DNA from: a virus
IMG/VR virus record: IMGVR_UViG_3300042386_000659
Span: 1-64,000 of that record
DNA length: 64,000 bases
Direction: 5' to 3' (one strand)
The position numbers were made by a program, and so were the translations under genes. Numbering within the stretch: the stretch's first letter is position 1; the number at the start of each line of letters is the position of its first letter. The notes beneath the pieces are model-generated. The model worked only from the letters and a program-made list of their open reading frames with translations, did not search any database and was not told where the DNA came from. Of the stretch, positions 38,389-47,462 are shown in pieces.

Positions 38389-39747
38389 ATGAAGAAAAAA
38401 ATATTATTACTATCTGATGATTTAAGAATGACAAGTGGTATTGCCACAATGTCGAAAGAAATTGTGATGGGTACCATTCACAAATATGATTGGGTACAAT
38501 TAGGTGCGGCAATTAAACATCCAGAGTTTGGTAAAGTTGTTGATGTTAACGACGATATTAGAACAAGGACTGGTGTTAAAGATGCTAATTTGAAAATTAT
38601 TCCATATAATGGTTATGGTGACGTTGGTATTCTTCGTAAATTAATAGATGAAGAAAAACCTGACGCCATTTTACACTTTACTGACCCACATTATTGGCAG
38701 TGGTTGTACGATGTGGAACACGAAATAAGGCAACAAACTCCAATATTATTTTATCATATATGGGATGATTTACCAGACCCACAATATAATAGAGATGTTT
38801 TTGAATCTTGCGATTGGTTGGGTTGTATATCTAAACAAACGTATGGTATTGTACATCGTGTTGGTAAGAGAACTGATAAAGTAACATTTAATCCATTGAA
38901 GAATTGGCAAATTAGTTATGTTCCTCATGGTATTAATCCTGATTTATTTAAACCATTGGATAGAATATCAGATGATATTAATAATTTAATTCATGGTGAT
39001 AAGAAATATGATTTTGTTTTATTCTTTAACAGTAGAAACATTAGAAGAAAGCAACCAAGTGATGTAATTTATTCATTTAGATTGTTCTGTGATATGTTAT
39101 CAAAAGAAAAGGCAGATAAATGTTTATTACTAATGCACACAAATCCTGTTGATGAAAATGGTACTGATTTACCTGCGGTAATTGATGCCGTTTGTAAAGA
39201 TTACGATGTTAAGTTCACCAATTTAAAATTGGAACAAGATAAGTTAAATGAGATTTACAATGGTGTTGATTGTACAATTAACATTGCAAACAATGAGGGA
39301 TTTGGTTTAACAACCGCAGAGAGTTTAATGGCGGGTGTACCAATCATTGTTAATGTTACTGGCGGATTACAAGACCAATGTGGATTTGATTATACTGAAG
39401 ATGATTACATTAATGTAGGTACACTTCACAATAAAGAAGTACATGGCAACATAAATCATGGTGATTGGGTTGAACCTGTTTGGTCATCGGCAATTAATCT
39501 AAATGGTTCGGTACCAACACCATATATCTTCGATGATAGAGTTAATGACAATGATGTTGCAAATGCCATCATGGAAATGTATAAAATTGGTAAGAAGAAA
39601 AGAAAAGAAAAAGGATTAAAGGGTAGAAAGTTTATGATTAACAATCTATCAAATAAAATAATGTGTGATAAAATGATTGAGGGTATCGAACAAACCTTAG
39701 AGAATTTTAAGCCGAGAAGTAAATTTAATTTATACAAGATTATATAA
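38389..39747 (+). CDS. GT-B glycosyltransferase (GT4-like), long
   Basis: The 452-residue protein shows a GT-B layout: N-terminal KKILLLSDDLRMTSGIATMS, a mid-strand YVPHGINPDLFKP, then VLFFNSRNIRRKQPSDVIYS and the donor-binding GFGLTTAESLMAGVPI (about 303-318) with the Glu of EX7E. This is a retaining GT4-like arrangement. It would add a sugar to a growing glycan. It heads the plus-strand cluster, and the next gene starts 1 bp later. Confidence 0.85.
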   Translation: MKKKILLLSDDLRMTSGIATMSKEIVMGTIHKYDWVQLGAAIKHPEFGKVVDVNDDIRTRTGVKDANLKIIPYNGYGDVGILRKLIDEEKPDAILHFTDPHYWQWLYDVEHEIRQQTPILFYHIWDDLPDPQYNRDVFESCDWLGCISKQTYGIVHRVGKRTDKVTFNPLKNWQISYVPHGINPDLFKPLDRISDDINNLIHGDKKYDFVLFFNSRNIRRKQPSDVIYSFRLFCDMLSKEKADKCLLLMHTNPVDENGTDLPAVIDAVCKDYDVKFTNLKLEQDKLNEIYNGVDCTINIANNEGFGLTTAESLMAGVPIIVNVTGGLQDQCGFDYTEDDYINVGTLHNKEVHGNINHGDWVEPVWSSAINLNGSVPTPYIFDDRVNDNDVANAIMEMYKIGKKKRKEKGLKGRKFMINNLSNKIMCDKMIEGIEQTLENFKPRSKFNLYKII

Positions 39748-39748
39748 T

Positions 39749-40996
39749 ATGAACAAACCATTTTTATTATTTAGGGGACCAGTTAAAACAAGAAGTGGAT
39801 ACGGTGCACACTCAAGAGATTTGTTACAAGCACTTTATGAAATGGATTTGTTTGAAATTAAGATTGATAGTTGTATGTGGGGTTCAACCCCGATGACAGC
39901 ATTGGAAGATAATTTATTTCATAAATGGATTGAGTCTAATATTGTTAGTCAGTTAGAAAAGACACCAGACATTTACGTTCAAGTAACCGTTCCAAATGAA
40001 TTCCAAAGAGTTGGTAAATTTAATATCGGAATTACTGCTGGTATTGAAACAACTATTGCACCTAAGGATTGGATTGATGGTTGTAATAGAATGGATTTAA
40101 TCATTACAACGTCCACGTTTTCAAAAGATGTTTTGTTACAAACAGTTTATAATGAGAATGAACAAAACACGGGTAAGTTAATCAAACAACACAAAATCGA
40201 AAGACAGATAGAAGTACTATTCGAAGGTGTTGATACCAAAATATACAACAACGTTTATAACAACATTGACATTGACATCAAAGAAGATTTTGCTTACTTG
40301 TTTGTTGGTCATTGGTTAAAGGGTGACACAGGTCAAGATAGAAAAGATGTTGGTATGTTGATTAGATGTTTCGCTGAAGCATTTAAGGATGTTGAAGATA
40401 GACCCGCACTTATACTTAAAACATCATCCGCATCGTTTTCAATTAAAGAAAGAGAAAGTTTTAGAAAGAAGATAGAAGGGTTAGTGAGTGATTATAAAAA
40501 TCCACCATCAATCTATTTGTTGTTTGGTGATTTAACTAATGATGAAATGAATAATTTATATAATCATCCTAAAGTTAAATCAATGGTGACGATTACAAAA
40601 GGTGAAGGGTTTGGTAGACCTTTATTAGAATTTACAATGACAGGTAAACCCGTAATCGCATCTAATTGGTCAGGACATAAGGATTTCTTACCTATGGATA
40701 AAGCAATTATGATTGGTGGTAAATTAACTGAGGTTCATGAAAGTGCAGTTGATACTTTTATATTAAAGGATTCTAAATGGTTTACCGCAAACTACAACGA
40801 AGTATCCGAAGTTTTTAAATTGGTTTACAAAGACTATGATAAGTTTTTAGAAAAGTCTATGATGTTGGGTGATGAGAATAAAGAAAAATTCTCAATGGAA
40901 AAAATGAAAGAGAAGTTTAAAGACATCATCAATCCATTCTCAATACAACCAAAAGAACAAAAACTAATTTTACCTAAATTAACAAAAATTAAATAA
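39749..40996 (+). CDS. GT-B glycosyltransferase (GT4-like)
   Basis: The 415-residue protein begins MNKPFLLFRGPVKTRSGYG and shows ITKGEGFGRPLLEFTMTGKP (about 285-304), the GT4 donor-binding EX7E region. Its N-terminal PFLLFRG echoes the regional FKFFxG tag, perhaps by chance. It pairs with the preceding GT4 gene, 1 bp apart. Acceptor unknown. Confidence 0.85.
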   Translation: MNKPFLLFRGPVKTRSGYGAHSRDLLQALYEMDLFEIKIDSCMWGSTPMTALEDNLFHKWIESNIVSQLEKTPDIYVQVTVPNEFQRVGKFNIGITAGIETTIAPKDWIDGCNRMDLIITTSTFSKDVLLQTVYNENEQNTGKLIKQHKIERQIEVLFEGVDTKIYNNVYNNIDIDIKEDFAYLFVGHWLKGDTGQDRKDVGMLIRCFAEAFKDVEDRPALILKTSSASFSIKERESFRKKIEGLVSDYKNPPSIYLLFGDLTNDEMNNLYNHPKVKSMVTITKGEGFGRPLLEFTMTGKPVIASNWSGHKDFLPMDKAIMIGGKLTEVHESAVDTFILKDSKWFTANYNEVSEVFKLVYKDYDKFLEKSMMLGDENKEKFSMEKMKEKFKDIINPFSIQPKEQKLILPKLTKIK

Positions 40997-40997
40997 T

Positions 40998-41273
40998 ATG
41001 GCAAGAGGTAGAAAAAAAATAAAGGAGGAATTATTACAATCGGTTATTGATAAATTAACGGTTGACGATAAACCAAAAATTGAAACGTATATGCCCTGTG
41101 AATGGATGATTCAATTTGATAATGACGAACCTCAATTATTCACAACTGCAGATGAAACCGTAGAATCACCTGAGGTTATTATTAGGATACAAAATACTAA
41201 CGAGGGTTATATTAAGTTTACCGACCCGACATCAGGTAAAACATTTAAATTATTTGCTAGACCAAAAAAATAG
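40998..41273 (+). CDS. Small beta-rich protein with FKLFARP end
   Basis: The 91-residue product starts with a basic helix (ARGRKKIKEELLQSVIDKL). A beta domain follows that is homologous to the next gene: CEWMIQFDNDEPQLFTT against CFQFGNNEPIVFAT. It ends TFKLFARPKK, matching EFKLFARE in the paralogue. It lies within the glycan operon. Function unknown, possibly a small virion decoration domain. Confidence 0.55.
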   Translation: MARGRKKIKEELLQSVIDKLTVDDKPKIETYMPCEWMIQFDNDEPQLFTTADETVESPEVIIRIQNTNEGYIKFTDPTSGKTFKLFARPKK

Positions 41274-41275
41274 TA

Positions 41276-41512
41276 ATGAACTTCAAATTTTTCAAAGGTG
41301 ATGAAACACCAACACTTCTTTTTCAACCACATACATTTACACCAGAGAATGTTGAGTTTTGTTTTCAGTTCGGAAACAATGAACCTATTGTATTTGCAAC
41401 AGGACCAAATGAATGTTCAATTCGATTAAGTCCAACTTCAGATACCAGTATGTTGTTCACCGACAATGATAAAGAGTTTAAATTATTTGCAAGGGAGATA
41501 CAAAATGGTTAA
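41276..41512 (+). CDS. Tagged paralogue of the upstream small protein
   Basis: The 78-residue product begins MNFKFFKGDETPT (FKFFxG tag). A body related to the 40998-41273 product follows (FCFQFGNNEPIVFATG, DNDKEFKLFARE). The tag is absent from the upstream paralogue, which has a basic helix instead, so the leader was gained or lost after duplication. The next tagged gene overlaps its end by 8 bp. Confidence 0.55.
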   Translation: MNFKFFKGDETPTLLFQPHTFTPENVEFCFQFGNNEPIVFATGPNECSIRLSPTSDTSMLFTDNDKEFKLFAREIQNG

Positions 41513-41753
41513 GAATTTTAAATTTTTTCACGGGGTAATTAGAAGTACGTTAACCGCAACGTGGTCAGCACAAGAACATGAGCATTATGGTATAGATGCT
41601 GAGGCGGAATTAACTAGAATGATGTCGGAAGAAATTGCCAGAGGTATTGATGAAGAAATTATTAATGTAATAACAAGAAGTATAAACGGCGGTGGTAATC
41701 ATGGTTTTGATTATTTAAACCATTGGTTAAGAATGGGGGAAAATAGAGCATGA
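41505..41753 (+). CDS. Tagged small protein
   Basis: The start at 41505 (MVKNFKFFHGVIRS) places the tag at the N-terminus and overlaps the upstream gene by 8 bp. An alternative start at 41466 would give a longer, less tag-like leader. The 82-residue body is helical (GIDAEAELTRMMSEEIARG) and unrecognised. Confidence 0.55.
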   Translation: MVKNFKFFHGVIRSTLTATWSAQEHEHYGIDAEAELTRMMSEEIARGIDEEIINVITRSINGGGNHGFDYLNHWLRMGENRA

Positions 41754-41935
41754 AATGTGAAAGACATAGTTGGGACACGGATGATAGAGAGTGGTGTTGG
41801 AAATGTGAGGAATTAACAATAAATGAAAATAAAAAGAAATATGAAGATAAGTTTTGCAATAACAGTTTGCAAGGAATTGGAGGAGATAAAGAGATTAGTA
41901 CCTTTCTTACTGAAACACAAAAGAGTTCAGGATGA
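41750..41935 (+). CDS. Possible small zinc-ribbon protein
   Basis: The frame starts MKCERHSWDTDDREWCWKCEE, with a CxxxH and a CxxC pair typical of short phage zinc ribbons. It begins in ATGA with the upstream stop. It overlaps the following glycosyltransferase by over 90 bp, so the C-terminal half is suspect. A frameshift or early end is possible. Confidence 0.4.
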   Translation: MKCERHSWDTDDREWCWKCEELTINENKKKYEDKFCNNSLQGIGGDKEISTFLTETQKSSG

Positions 41936-42464
41936 GATAGTGGTTCTCTATGATGAAAAGAATGGTGATAAAGAAGTTTTAGAATTCTTATTACCATATA
42001 ATAAATTACCAAATGTACAAACATGGAGGTGTTTTGATTGGAACAATAACTTTGCAGATTGGAAAAATATTCTTAATGGTTATTGTGAAGGTGATTACAT
42101 TTATCAAATCGATGCTGACGAAATGATTAGTGAGTATATGGTTAAGAATTTATCAGACATATTAGAAATGAATCCAGATGTGGACTTAATATTTGTTCCA
42201 AGAATTAATACAGTTCAAGGTTTAACTGATGAACATATTAAAAAGTGGGGATGGAAAATTAACGAAAATGGATGGGTTAACTATCCTGACGCACAAGGAA
42301 GAATCTATAAGAAAGGAATGAGTTGGTATGGTAAAGTACATGAGAGGATTCTCGGTGGTCAGAAATTTTCATCGTTACCAACCGACGATGATGATTATTG
42401 TATACAACACCATAAGACAATAAATCGACAAGAAAAACAAAATCAATTTTATAATTCAATATGA
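41823..42464 (+). CDS. Family 2 glycosyltransferase (LPS-core type)
   Basis: The 213-residue GT-A transferase has ISFAITVCKELEEIKRLVPF at the start, YIYQIDADEMISEYM with the DxD (about 98), and VHERILGG with an acidic residue near 175. It resembles short WaaE-type GT2 enzymes of surface-glycan clusters. The start may be the Met at 41841. It overlaps the methyltransferase gene by 4 bp. Confidence 0.75.
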   Translation: MKIKRNMKISFAITVCKELEEIKRLVPFLLKHKRVQDEIVVLYDEKNGDKEVLEFLLPYNKLPNVQTWRCFDWNNNFADWKNILNGYCEGDYIYQIDADEMISEYMVKNLSDILEMNPDVDLIFVPRINTVQGLTDEHIKKWGWKINENGWVNYPDAQGRIYKKGMSWYGKVHERILGGQKFSSLPTDDDDYCIQHHKTINRQEKQNQFYNSI

Positions 42465-43075
42465 AATATCAATATCCAGAACACTTCAAGTATCCAAACG
42501 AAAGGATATTCTTTACTGACCATATAGATTTATGGGAAGAATTTTTAGGTCAGTTAAAAAACAAACCAAATATCACTTTAGAGATTGGTGCATTATATGG
42601 CGGTTCCTCTGTTTATATATTAGAAGAATATTGTAAGTTAGAAGGTTCTCATCATTACATCATGGACATCAACACCAATGAGTTTATAGAAAATAATATT
42701 GAACCATATACTGGTAAGGTAAGTTACTTACTTGGTGAATCAGCAGATGCATTTAAAGTTTTGGAACACGATGGTTTAAATAAAGAATTCTTAGACTTAA
42801 TATACATAGATGGTAACCACATGTCTAAGTATGTTTTAGAAGATGCGGTTAACGCTTTCTATTGTTTAAAAGACGGTGGGTATCTTGTATTTGATGATTA
42901 CGGTGGGGGTTGGGAACAACCTAGACATATGCAAGTTAGGACCGCAGCAGATGCGTTTATGGATGCATATGTAAATCACTTTAAAATATTACACAAAGGA
43001 TACCAATTAATTTTACAAAAAACAAACTACGTTAACATAATTGAATTTAAAGAAAATTATTATAAAACATTATAA
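42461..43075 (+). CDS. Class I SAM-dependent methyltransferase
   Basis: The 204-residue protein shows a Rossmann SAM site: ITLEIGALYGGSSVYIL (about 38), then HHYIMDIN (about 65) and LIYIDGNHMSKYVLEDA (about 110) with a metal-binding-like Asp, followed by GGYLVFDDYG. This is the pattern of Methyltransf_24-like enzymes of sugar clusters. It could methylate a sugar or a lipid. Confidence 0.75.
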   Translation: MKYQYPEHFKYPNERIFFTDHIDLWEEFLGQLKNKPNITLEIGALYGGSSVYILEEYCKLEGSHHYIMDINTNEFIENNIEPYTGKVSYLLGESADAFKVLEHDGLNKEFLDLIYIDGNHMSKYVLEDAVNAFYCLKDGGYLVFDDYGGGWEQPRHMQVRTAADAFMDAYVNHFKILHKGYQLILQKTNYVNIIEFKENYYKTL

Positions 43076-43113
43076 AATATCAAAAAAATTAACTATATTA
43101 TAAAAAAAACACA

Positions 43114-44295
43114 ATGAAAAAAGAGATACCATTATTTAAGGTTTTTATGGCAGACACCGCCGCAGATAAAGTCGCCAAAGTATTAAACAGCGGATTTATT
43201 GGTCAGGGACCTGTCGTGGATGAGTTTGAAAATACACTTAGTCAATATTTTCAACACCCTTACATTTCGACATTAAACGCAGCAACATCTGCAGAACATT
43301 TAGCGTTACATCTAATTAAGAAACCATTCAGATTTACAAAGGCAGATGGTTATGGTGTTAGAGAAAACGTATGGGACGGTATGAAAGATGGTGATGAGGT
43401 TTTAACAACCGCATTAACCTGTACCGCAACTAACTGGCCAATACTTGCTAACAATTTCAAAATCAAATGGGTGGATATTGACCCTAAGACTTTGAATATG
43501 GACATGGATGATTTAGAAAGAAAAATTGGTCCTAAAACAAGAGCAATTATGGTTGTCCATTGGGGTGGTTATCCTGTTGATTTGGATAGACTTAGACAAA
43601 TCCAAGAAAAGTCTTTACGTATGTACGGATTCAAACCAGCTGTCATTGAAGATTGTGCACATGCTATGGGTAGTAAGTATAAGGGTAAATTGATTGGTAC
43701 ACATGGTAACATCTGTACATTCTCTTTACAAGCAATTAAACATATCACATCAGTTGATGGTGGATTGTTATTCTTACCACACGAGGAATTAAATAGAAGA
43801 GCTCGTTTATTAAGATGGTATGGTATTGATAGAGACTCACCAAGAAAAGACTTTAGATGTGAAGCAGATATCGAAGAGTGGGGTTTCAAATTCCATATGA
43901 ATGATGTCAATGCAGCAATTGGAATGGAGAACTTTAAACACGTTGATGAGATTGTTGGCAAACATAAGTCAAACGCAAAATACTATGACGATAATTTAAA
44001 GTATGTACCAGGTTTAACTTTATTAGAAAGAAATCCTGATATGGAAAGTGCGTTTTGGATTTACTCATTGTTAGTTGAAAGAAAGGGTGACTTCATGAAA
44101 TATATGAAAGAGTGTGGAATTGCAGTTTCTCAAGTTCACGAGAGAAATGATATTCATACTTGTGTTAAAGATTATCGTGCAATGTTGCCTAACTTAGATA
44201 GAACTATCGGTAGTGTTATATCAATCCCAATTGGTTGGTGGTTAACAGAAGAAGATAGAAAGTATATTGTGGATTGTATTAAAAAGGGTTGGTAA
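43114..44295 (+). CDS. DegT/DnrJ/EryC1-family sugar aminotransferase
   Basis: The 393-residue PLP enzyme has GFIGQGPVVDEFE (about 28), DCAHAMGSKYKGK (about 181-193) and FSLQAIKHITSVDGG with the catalytic Lys (about 209). These are conserved motifs of nucleotide-sugar aminotransferases. It would turn a keto-sugar into an amino-sugar (dTDP- or UDP-linked). It points to the cluster product being an amino-deoxysugar glycan. Confidence 0.9.
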   Translation: MKKEIPLFKVFMADTAADKVAKVLNSGFIGQGPVVDEFENTLSQYFQHPYISTLNAATSAEHLALHLIKKPFRFTKADGYGVRENVWDGMKDGDEVLTTALTCTATNWPILANNFKIKWVDIDPKTLNMDMDDLERKIGPKTRAIMVVHWGGYPVDLDRLRQIQEKSLRMYGFKPAVIEDCAHAMGSKYKGKLIGTHGNICTFSLQAIKHITSVDGGLLFLPHEELNRRARLLRWYGIDRDSPRKDFRCEADIEEWGFKFHMNDVNAAIGMENFKHVDEIVGKHKSNAKYYDDNLKYVPGLTLLERNPDMESAFWIYSLLVERKGDFMKYMKECGIAVSQVHERNDIHTCVKDYRAMLPNLDRTIGSVISIPIGWWLTEEDRKYIVDCIKKGW

Positions 44296-45260
44296 TGGAA
44301 AGAGTGGTTTACGATTCATTTTTGAAATCTGATGTAACGGAGTTTGCGTTAGGTTATGATAAAGTTAAAAACCATACTTGGTATGATAACTTAAATTACA
44401 TGGTTGATTTATCTAAAAAATATTTCAATGAAGATGATTTCATTATGGACTACTCTTGTGGTACTGGAATTTTTTGTGAGAGATTATTGAAATCAATGAT
44501 TGATTGTCCAAGAATTTTAATGATGGACTCCTCACCAAAATATCTAAAACTATCACATGATAAATTTGGTAGAAATTATAAATTTCATTTTAGAGTTATC
44601 AATTACCTTAAAGATGAAGGTAGACTACAAACAATATCGGAGGTCTTAGGTAAAGAATATGAACAATTATTAGATGGTATTGTTTGTACAAATGCAATTC
44701 ACCTTTATCCAACAATAGATGAGACAATTAAATCTTGGAATAAAATTTTAGTTAGGGGCGGTAAGTTATTAATTAATTCAGGTAACATCTATAACCCACT
44801 AATGGGTGAAGAAACCAAATTGATTGACCAAACGGTAAATGAGATATCCCACTTATCATATGACATTGTGAGGGAGAATCCAAAATATTCCAAATATGTT
44901 GATTTAATCAATGATTTTGACTATATTAATAAACATAACACATTAAGAGATAAATATTTTTTACCCATTAGACCCATCGATTTTTACACAGATGAGTTAA
45001 TTAAAAATGGATTTAAAATTGTAGAAGTTAAAACCATTAATGTTGACGCAAAGGTAGACGAATGGTTTGACTTCTTAAAAGTTTATCACGAAGGTATTAT
45101 CGGTTGGATTGGTGGTTCTAAAAAAATCACGGGTATTGAACCAAGTGAAGATGAAATCAACGACAGAGTTGATATTATCAAATTGGCATTAACAAAAATG
45201 TTTAATAACCAAAACGACTTTAAGGCGTGTTGGAACTATATAATTTGTGAAAAAATATGA
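44289..45260 (+). CDS. Class I SAM-dependent methyltransferase
   Basis: The 323-residue protein has IMDYSCGTGIFCERL (about 53), ILMMDSSPKYLKL (about 77), GIVCTNAIHLYP (about 136) and GGKLLINSGNIY (about 158), an ordinary class I layout with motif I DYSCGTG. It may N-methylate the amino-sugar. The C-terminal 120 residues are an extra helical domain. It overlaps its neighbours by 4-7 bp. Confidence 0.8.
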   Translation: MVMERVVYDSFLKSDVTEFALGYDKVKNHTWYDNLNYMVDLSKKYFNEDDFIMDYSCGTGIFCERLLKSMIDCPRILMMDSSPKYLKLSHDKFGRNYKFHFRVINYLKDEGRLQTISEVLGKEYEQLLDGIVCTNAIHLYPTIDETIKSWNKILVRGGKLLINSGNIYNPLMGEETKLIDQTVNEISHLSYDIVRENPKYSKYVDLINDFDYINKHNTLRDKYFLPIRPIDFYTDELIKNGFKIVEVKTINVDAKVDEWFDFLKVYHEGIIGWIGGSKKITGIEPSEDEINDRVDIIKLALTKMFNNQNDFKACWNYIICEKI

Positions 45261-45826
45261 AAGTAGGTTGGAACGAGGAGATTAAAAAAGAATTAGGATA
45301 TTGTGGTAACAACGTTGTGATTGGTCATAACGTTGTTTTTACTAACCCTAAAAATGTGTTCTTAGGTGATAACGTTAGGATTGATCCATTTTGTTTAATT
45401 ACAACCGCATTGGAGGTTGGTAGTTACGCTCAAATATGTTCTCATGCGGTACTAGGTGGTGGCAACCAACATAAGATTACTTTAGGTAAATGGAATTTCA
45501 TTGGGTATGGTTCCAAACTGTTCTGCGCATCGGAAGATTATAGTGGTGAGTTTGGTCCTGTAAATGAATACTGGGGTAACAATAAAATTTTTAGAGGTGA
45601 TATCACATTTAAAGATTATTCAGGAATAGCGTCTGACGTTATGGTTTTACCAGGAGTTACCTTCCCTGAAGGTTGTACCATTGGTGCTAAAAGTTTTGTC
45701 TACTCAAAATCAGAATTAAAAGAGTGGTCGGTTTATTTAGGTAACCCATTATCTTTCCATAAAGAAAGAAATAAAGAAAATGTTATCAACTTTTCAAACG
45801 ACCCAAATTTTTTAAAGAGTAGATGA
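45257..45826 (+). CDS. Hexapeptide-repeat acyltransferase (LbH)
   Basis: The 189-residue protein has repeated left-handed beta-helix hexads: VVIGHNVVFTNPKNVFLGDN, YAQICSHAVLGGGNQHKITL and VLPGVTFPEGCTIGAKSF. These match dTDP/UDP-sugar acetyltransferases and related N-acyltransferases. It would acylate the amino group made by the DegT enzyme. Overlaps flank it. Confidence 0.8.
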   Translation: MKVGWNEEIKKELGYCGNNVVIGHNVVFTNPKNVFLGDNVRIDPFCLITTALEVGSYAQICSHAVLGGGNQHKITLGKWNFIGYGSKLFCASEDYSGEFGPVNEYWGNNKIFRGDITFKDYSGIASDVMVLPGVTFPEGCTIGAKSFVYSKSELKEWSVYLGNPLSFHKERNKENVINFSNDPNFLKSR

Positions 45827-46566
45827 GTAAATGTTTAAAAATAATTTGTTGTTACTTCGGTAGAAGAGGTAGTCATCATAACACACCGTCAAATATTTTT
45901 GATTTTGTTAAATTGATGATTGACAATGAATTAACAATAGATAACGGTATCAACACCGATGTGGTTTTTGTTATTAATGAATCAAATGACCAAGAGAATA
46001 GAGACTATATGTTATCTCTTAATGGTAAAGAAACAAAAAATGGTAAATTAATAATAGAAACCAGACATAATCAAAAAGGTTCTTTTGGTGCATATTACGA
46101 TATGTTTTTAAAATACAAAGATGACTATAGTCATTTCTTTTTTTGTGAGGACGATGTTTTAATTGACAGAGAACATTACATGAAAGAATTTGTAGAATTT
46201 TGTGATAGTGGTGACGATATTGGGTTTGTTAGTTTAGCTCCTATCTATGTTGGTAGAACATATCCAAAACATTCGGGAGGAGGTTGTGGATTAACAAGTA
46301 GAGAAAAGTTTTTAAATGCAAATCCAATTGATTTTATTACGTCGTTTTTAAATGATCCAAGAAAAGATTCTATAAACGCCACGTATGAAAAATTAACAAG
46401 ATTGGAAATTGAGTTCACGAATAGGTTTGTCTTAAAGAACATGAACATATTCAATCACCCAAAATTTAGTCCATTATGTTCAAATTATTCCACACATTTT
46501 GGTCATAGAAATAACTTTAAAGAGGAATATTTGAAATTAGAATTTATATATAAAGTTGGGTTTTAA
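45823..46566 (+). CDS. Glycosyltransferase (GT-A like)
   Basis: The 247-residue protein shows a GT-A start (KIICCYFGRRGSHHN) and FFFCEDDVLIDREHYM (about 108) with an EDD metal site in place of DxD. A C-terminal LTSREKF...FLKNMNIFNH region is unrecognised. It probably transfers a sugar. The family assignment is weaker than for the other GTs. Confidence 0.55.
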   Translation: MSKCLKIICCYFGRRGSHHNTPSNIFDFVKLMIDNELTIDNGINTDVVFVINESNDQENRDYMLSLNGKETKNGKLIIETRHNQKGSFGAYYDMFLKYKDDYSHFFFCEDDVLIDREHYMKEFVEFCDSGDDIGFVSLAPIYVGRTYPKHSGGGCGLTSREKFLNANPIDFITSFLNDPRKDSINATYEKLTRLEIEFTNRFVLKNMNIFNHPKFSPLCSNYSTHFGHRNNFKEEYLKLEFIYKVGF

Positions 46567-46569
46567 AAA

Positions 46570-46577
46570 TATTTATT
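46570..46577 (+). promoter_or_regulatory. TATTTATT box inside the cluster
   Basis: AAATATTTATTAATATG, 3 nt before the ATG of the PhyH-like gene. This is the TATTTATT variant of the late-type box. Confidence 0.3.
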
Positions 46578-46580
46578 AAT

Positions 46581-47462
46581 ATGAGAAATTTTAAACAAAA
46601 TCATGAAGAAATGAACTGGCCGTGGGTGGAATCCCCTTTCTTCAATGAATTAATTAAACATCAGGAATTAACTGATGAACAAAAAGAATTGGCCATAAAA
46701 CTCAACAAAGATGGTTATATCATTTTGGATTTAGGATTGACCGATGAACAAATCGAATCATTTAAAACTGAGATTGACACTTTAAATGATAGAGATACTG
46801 TCGTTACTCAAGCGGATGGATATCACTATTCAAAAGGTAAGAGAATATTTGAGGGTTGGAAAGATAGTGAGATGTTACAATCTCTTTCTTTGAATCCTGT
46901 GGTTATGGATACGTTAAGATTACTTTACAAGAGAGAACCTTACCCATTCCAAACAATCACATTCAATTATGGTTCTAATCAACCATTACATAGTGATTTA
47001 ATTCACTTCGATTCAATGCCGCATAGATGGTTAACAGCGGTGTGGGTAGCCTTAGAAGATATGACCGACCAGAATGGTTCATTGTTGTATGTTCCAGGTT
47101 CCCATAAACTACCCATATTTGACTTCTACGACCTTAAAGTTAAAGTTCCTGAGTATGGTAAGCAATTCGATAGTTACGCCGAATATGAGGAGTTTATTAG
47201 ACAACTGGTGGAGGTACAAGAATTAGAAGTAAAACCATTAATCTGTAAGAAGGGTCAGGCTCTTGTTTGGTCGGCTAACTTAATACATGGTGGTGACATT
47301 ATCAGAGACCCAAATAGTACACGTTATTCACAAGTGACTCACTACTATTACGATGATTGTGATGTTTATTATTCTCCTATGTTCTCAGAAGCATGGAAAG
47401 GTGATTTTAAAACAAAGGATTTATCGGGTAAAAATATAAGAGAATTTAAACATACAAAATAA
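46581..47462 (+). CDS. PhyH-type 2-oxoglutarate oxygenase
   Basis: The 293-residue protein has QPLHSDLIHFDSMPH with HxD (about 134), VALEDMTDQNGSLLYVPGSH (about 156) and ALVWSANLIHGG (about 227) with the distal His. These are the iron triad and structure of phytanoyl-CoA-dioxygenase-like enzymes. It probably hydroxylates an acyl or sugar intermediate. It starts a group with the ketosynthase and SDR. Confidence 0.8.
   Translation: MRNFKQNHEEMNWPWVESPFFNELIKHQELTDEQKELAIKLNKDGYIILDLGLTDEQIESFKTEIDTLNDRDTVVTQADGYHYSKGKRIFEGWKDSEMLQSLSLNPVVMDTLRLLYKREPYPFQTITFNYGSNQPLHSDLIHFDSMPHRWLTAVWVALEDMTDQNGSLLYVPGSHKLPIFDFYDLKVKVPEYGKQFDSYAEYEEFIRQLVEVQELEVKPLICKKGQALVWSANLIHGGDIIRDPNSTRYSQVTHYYYDDCDVYYSPMFSEAWKGDFKTKDLSGKNIREFKHTK

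Noticed and set aside
39749-40996. PFLLFRG start of the second GT4 as a member of the FKFFxG tag family
   Set aside because: The similarity is partial and hydrophobic strand starts are usual in GT-B enzymes, so it was not counted.
46245-46454. Minus-strand frame inside the glycosyltransferase at 45823-46566
   Set aside because: It is antisense to a well-supported gene and has no recognised features.
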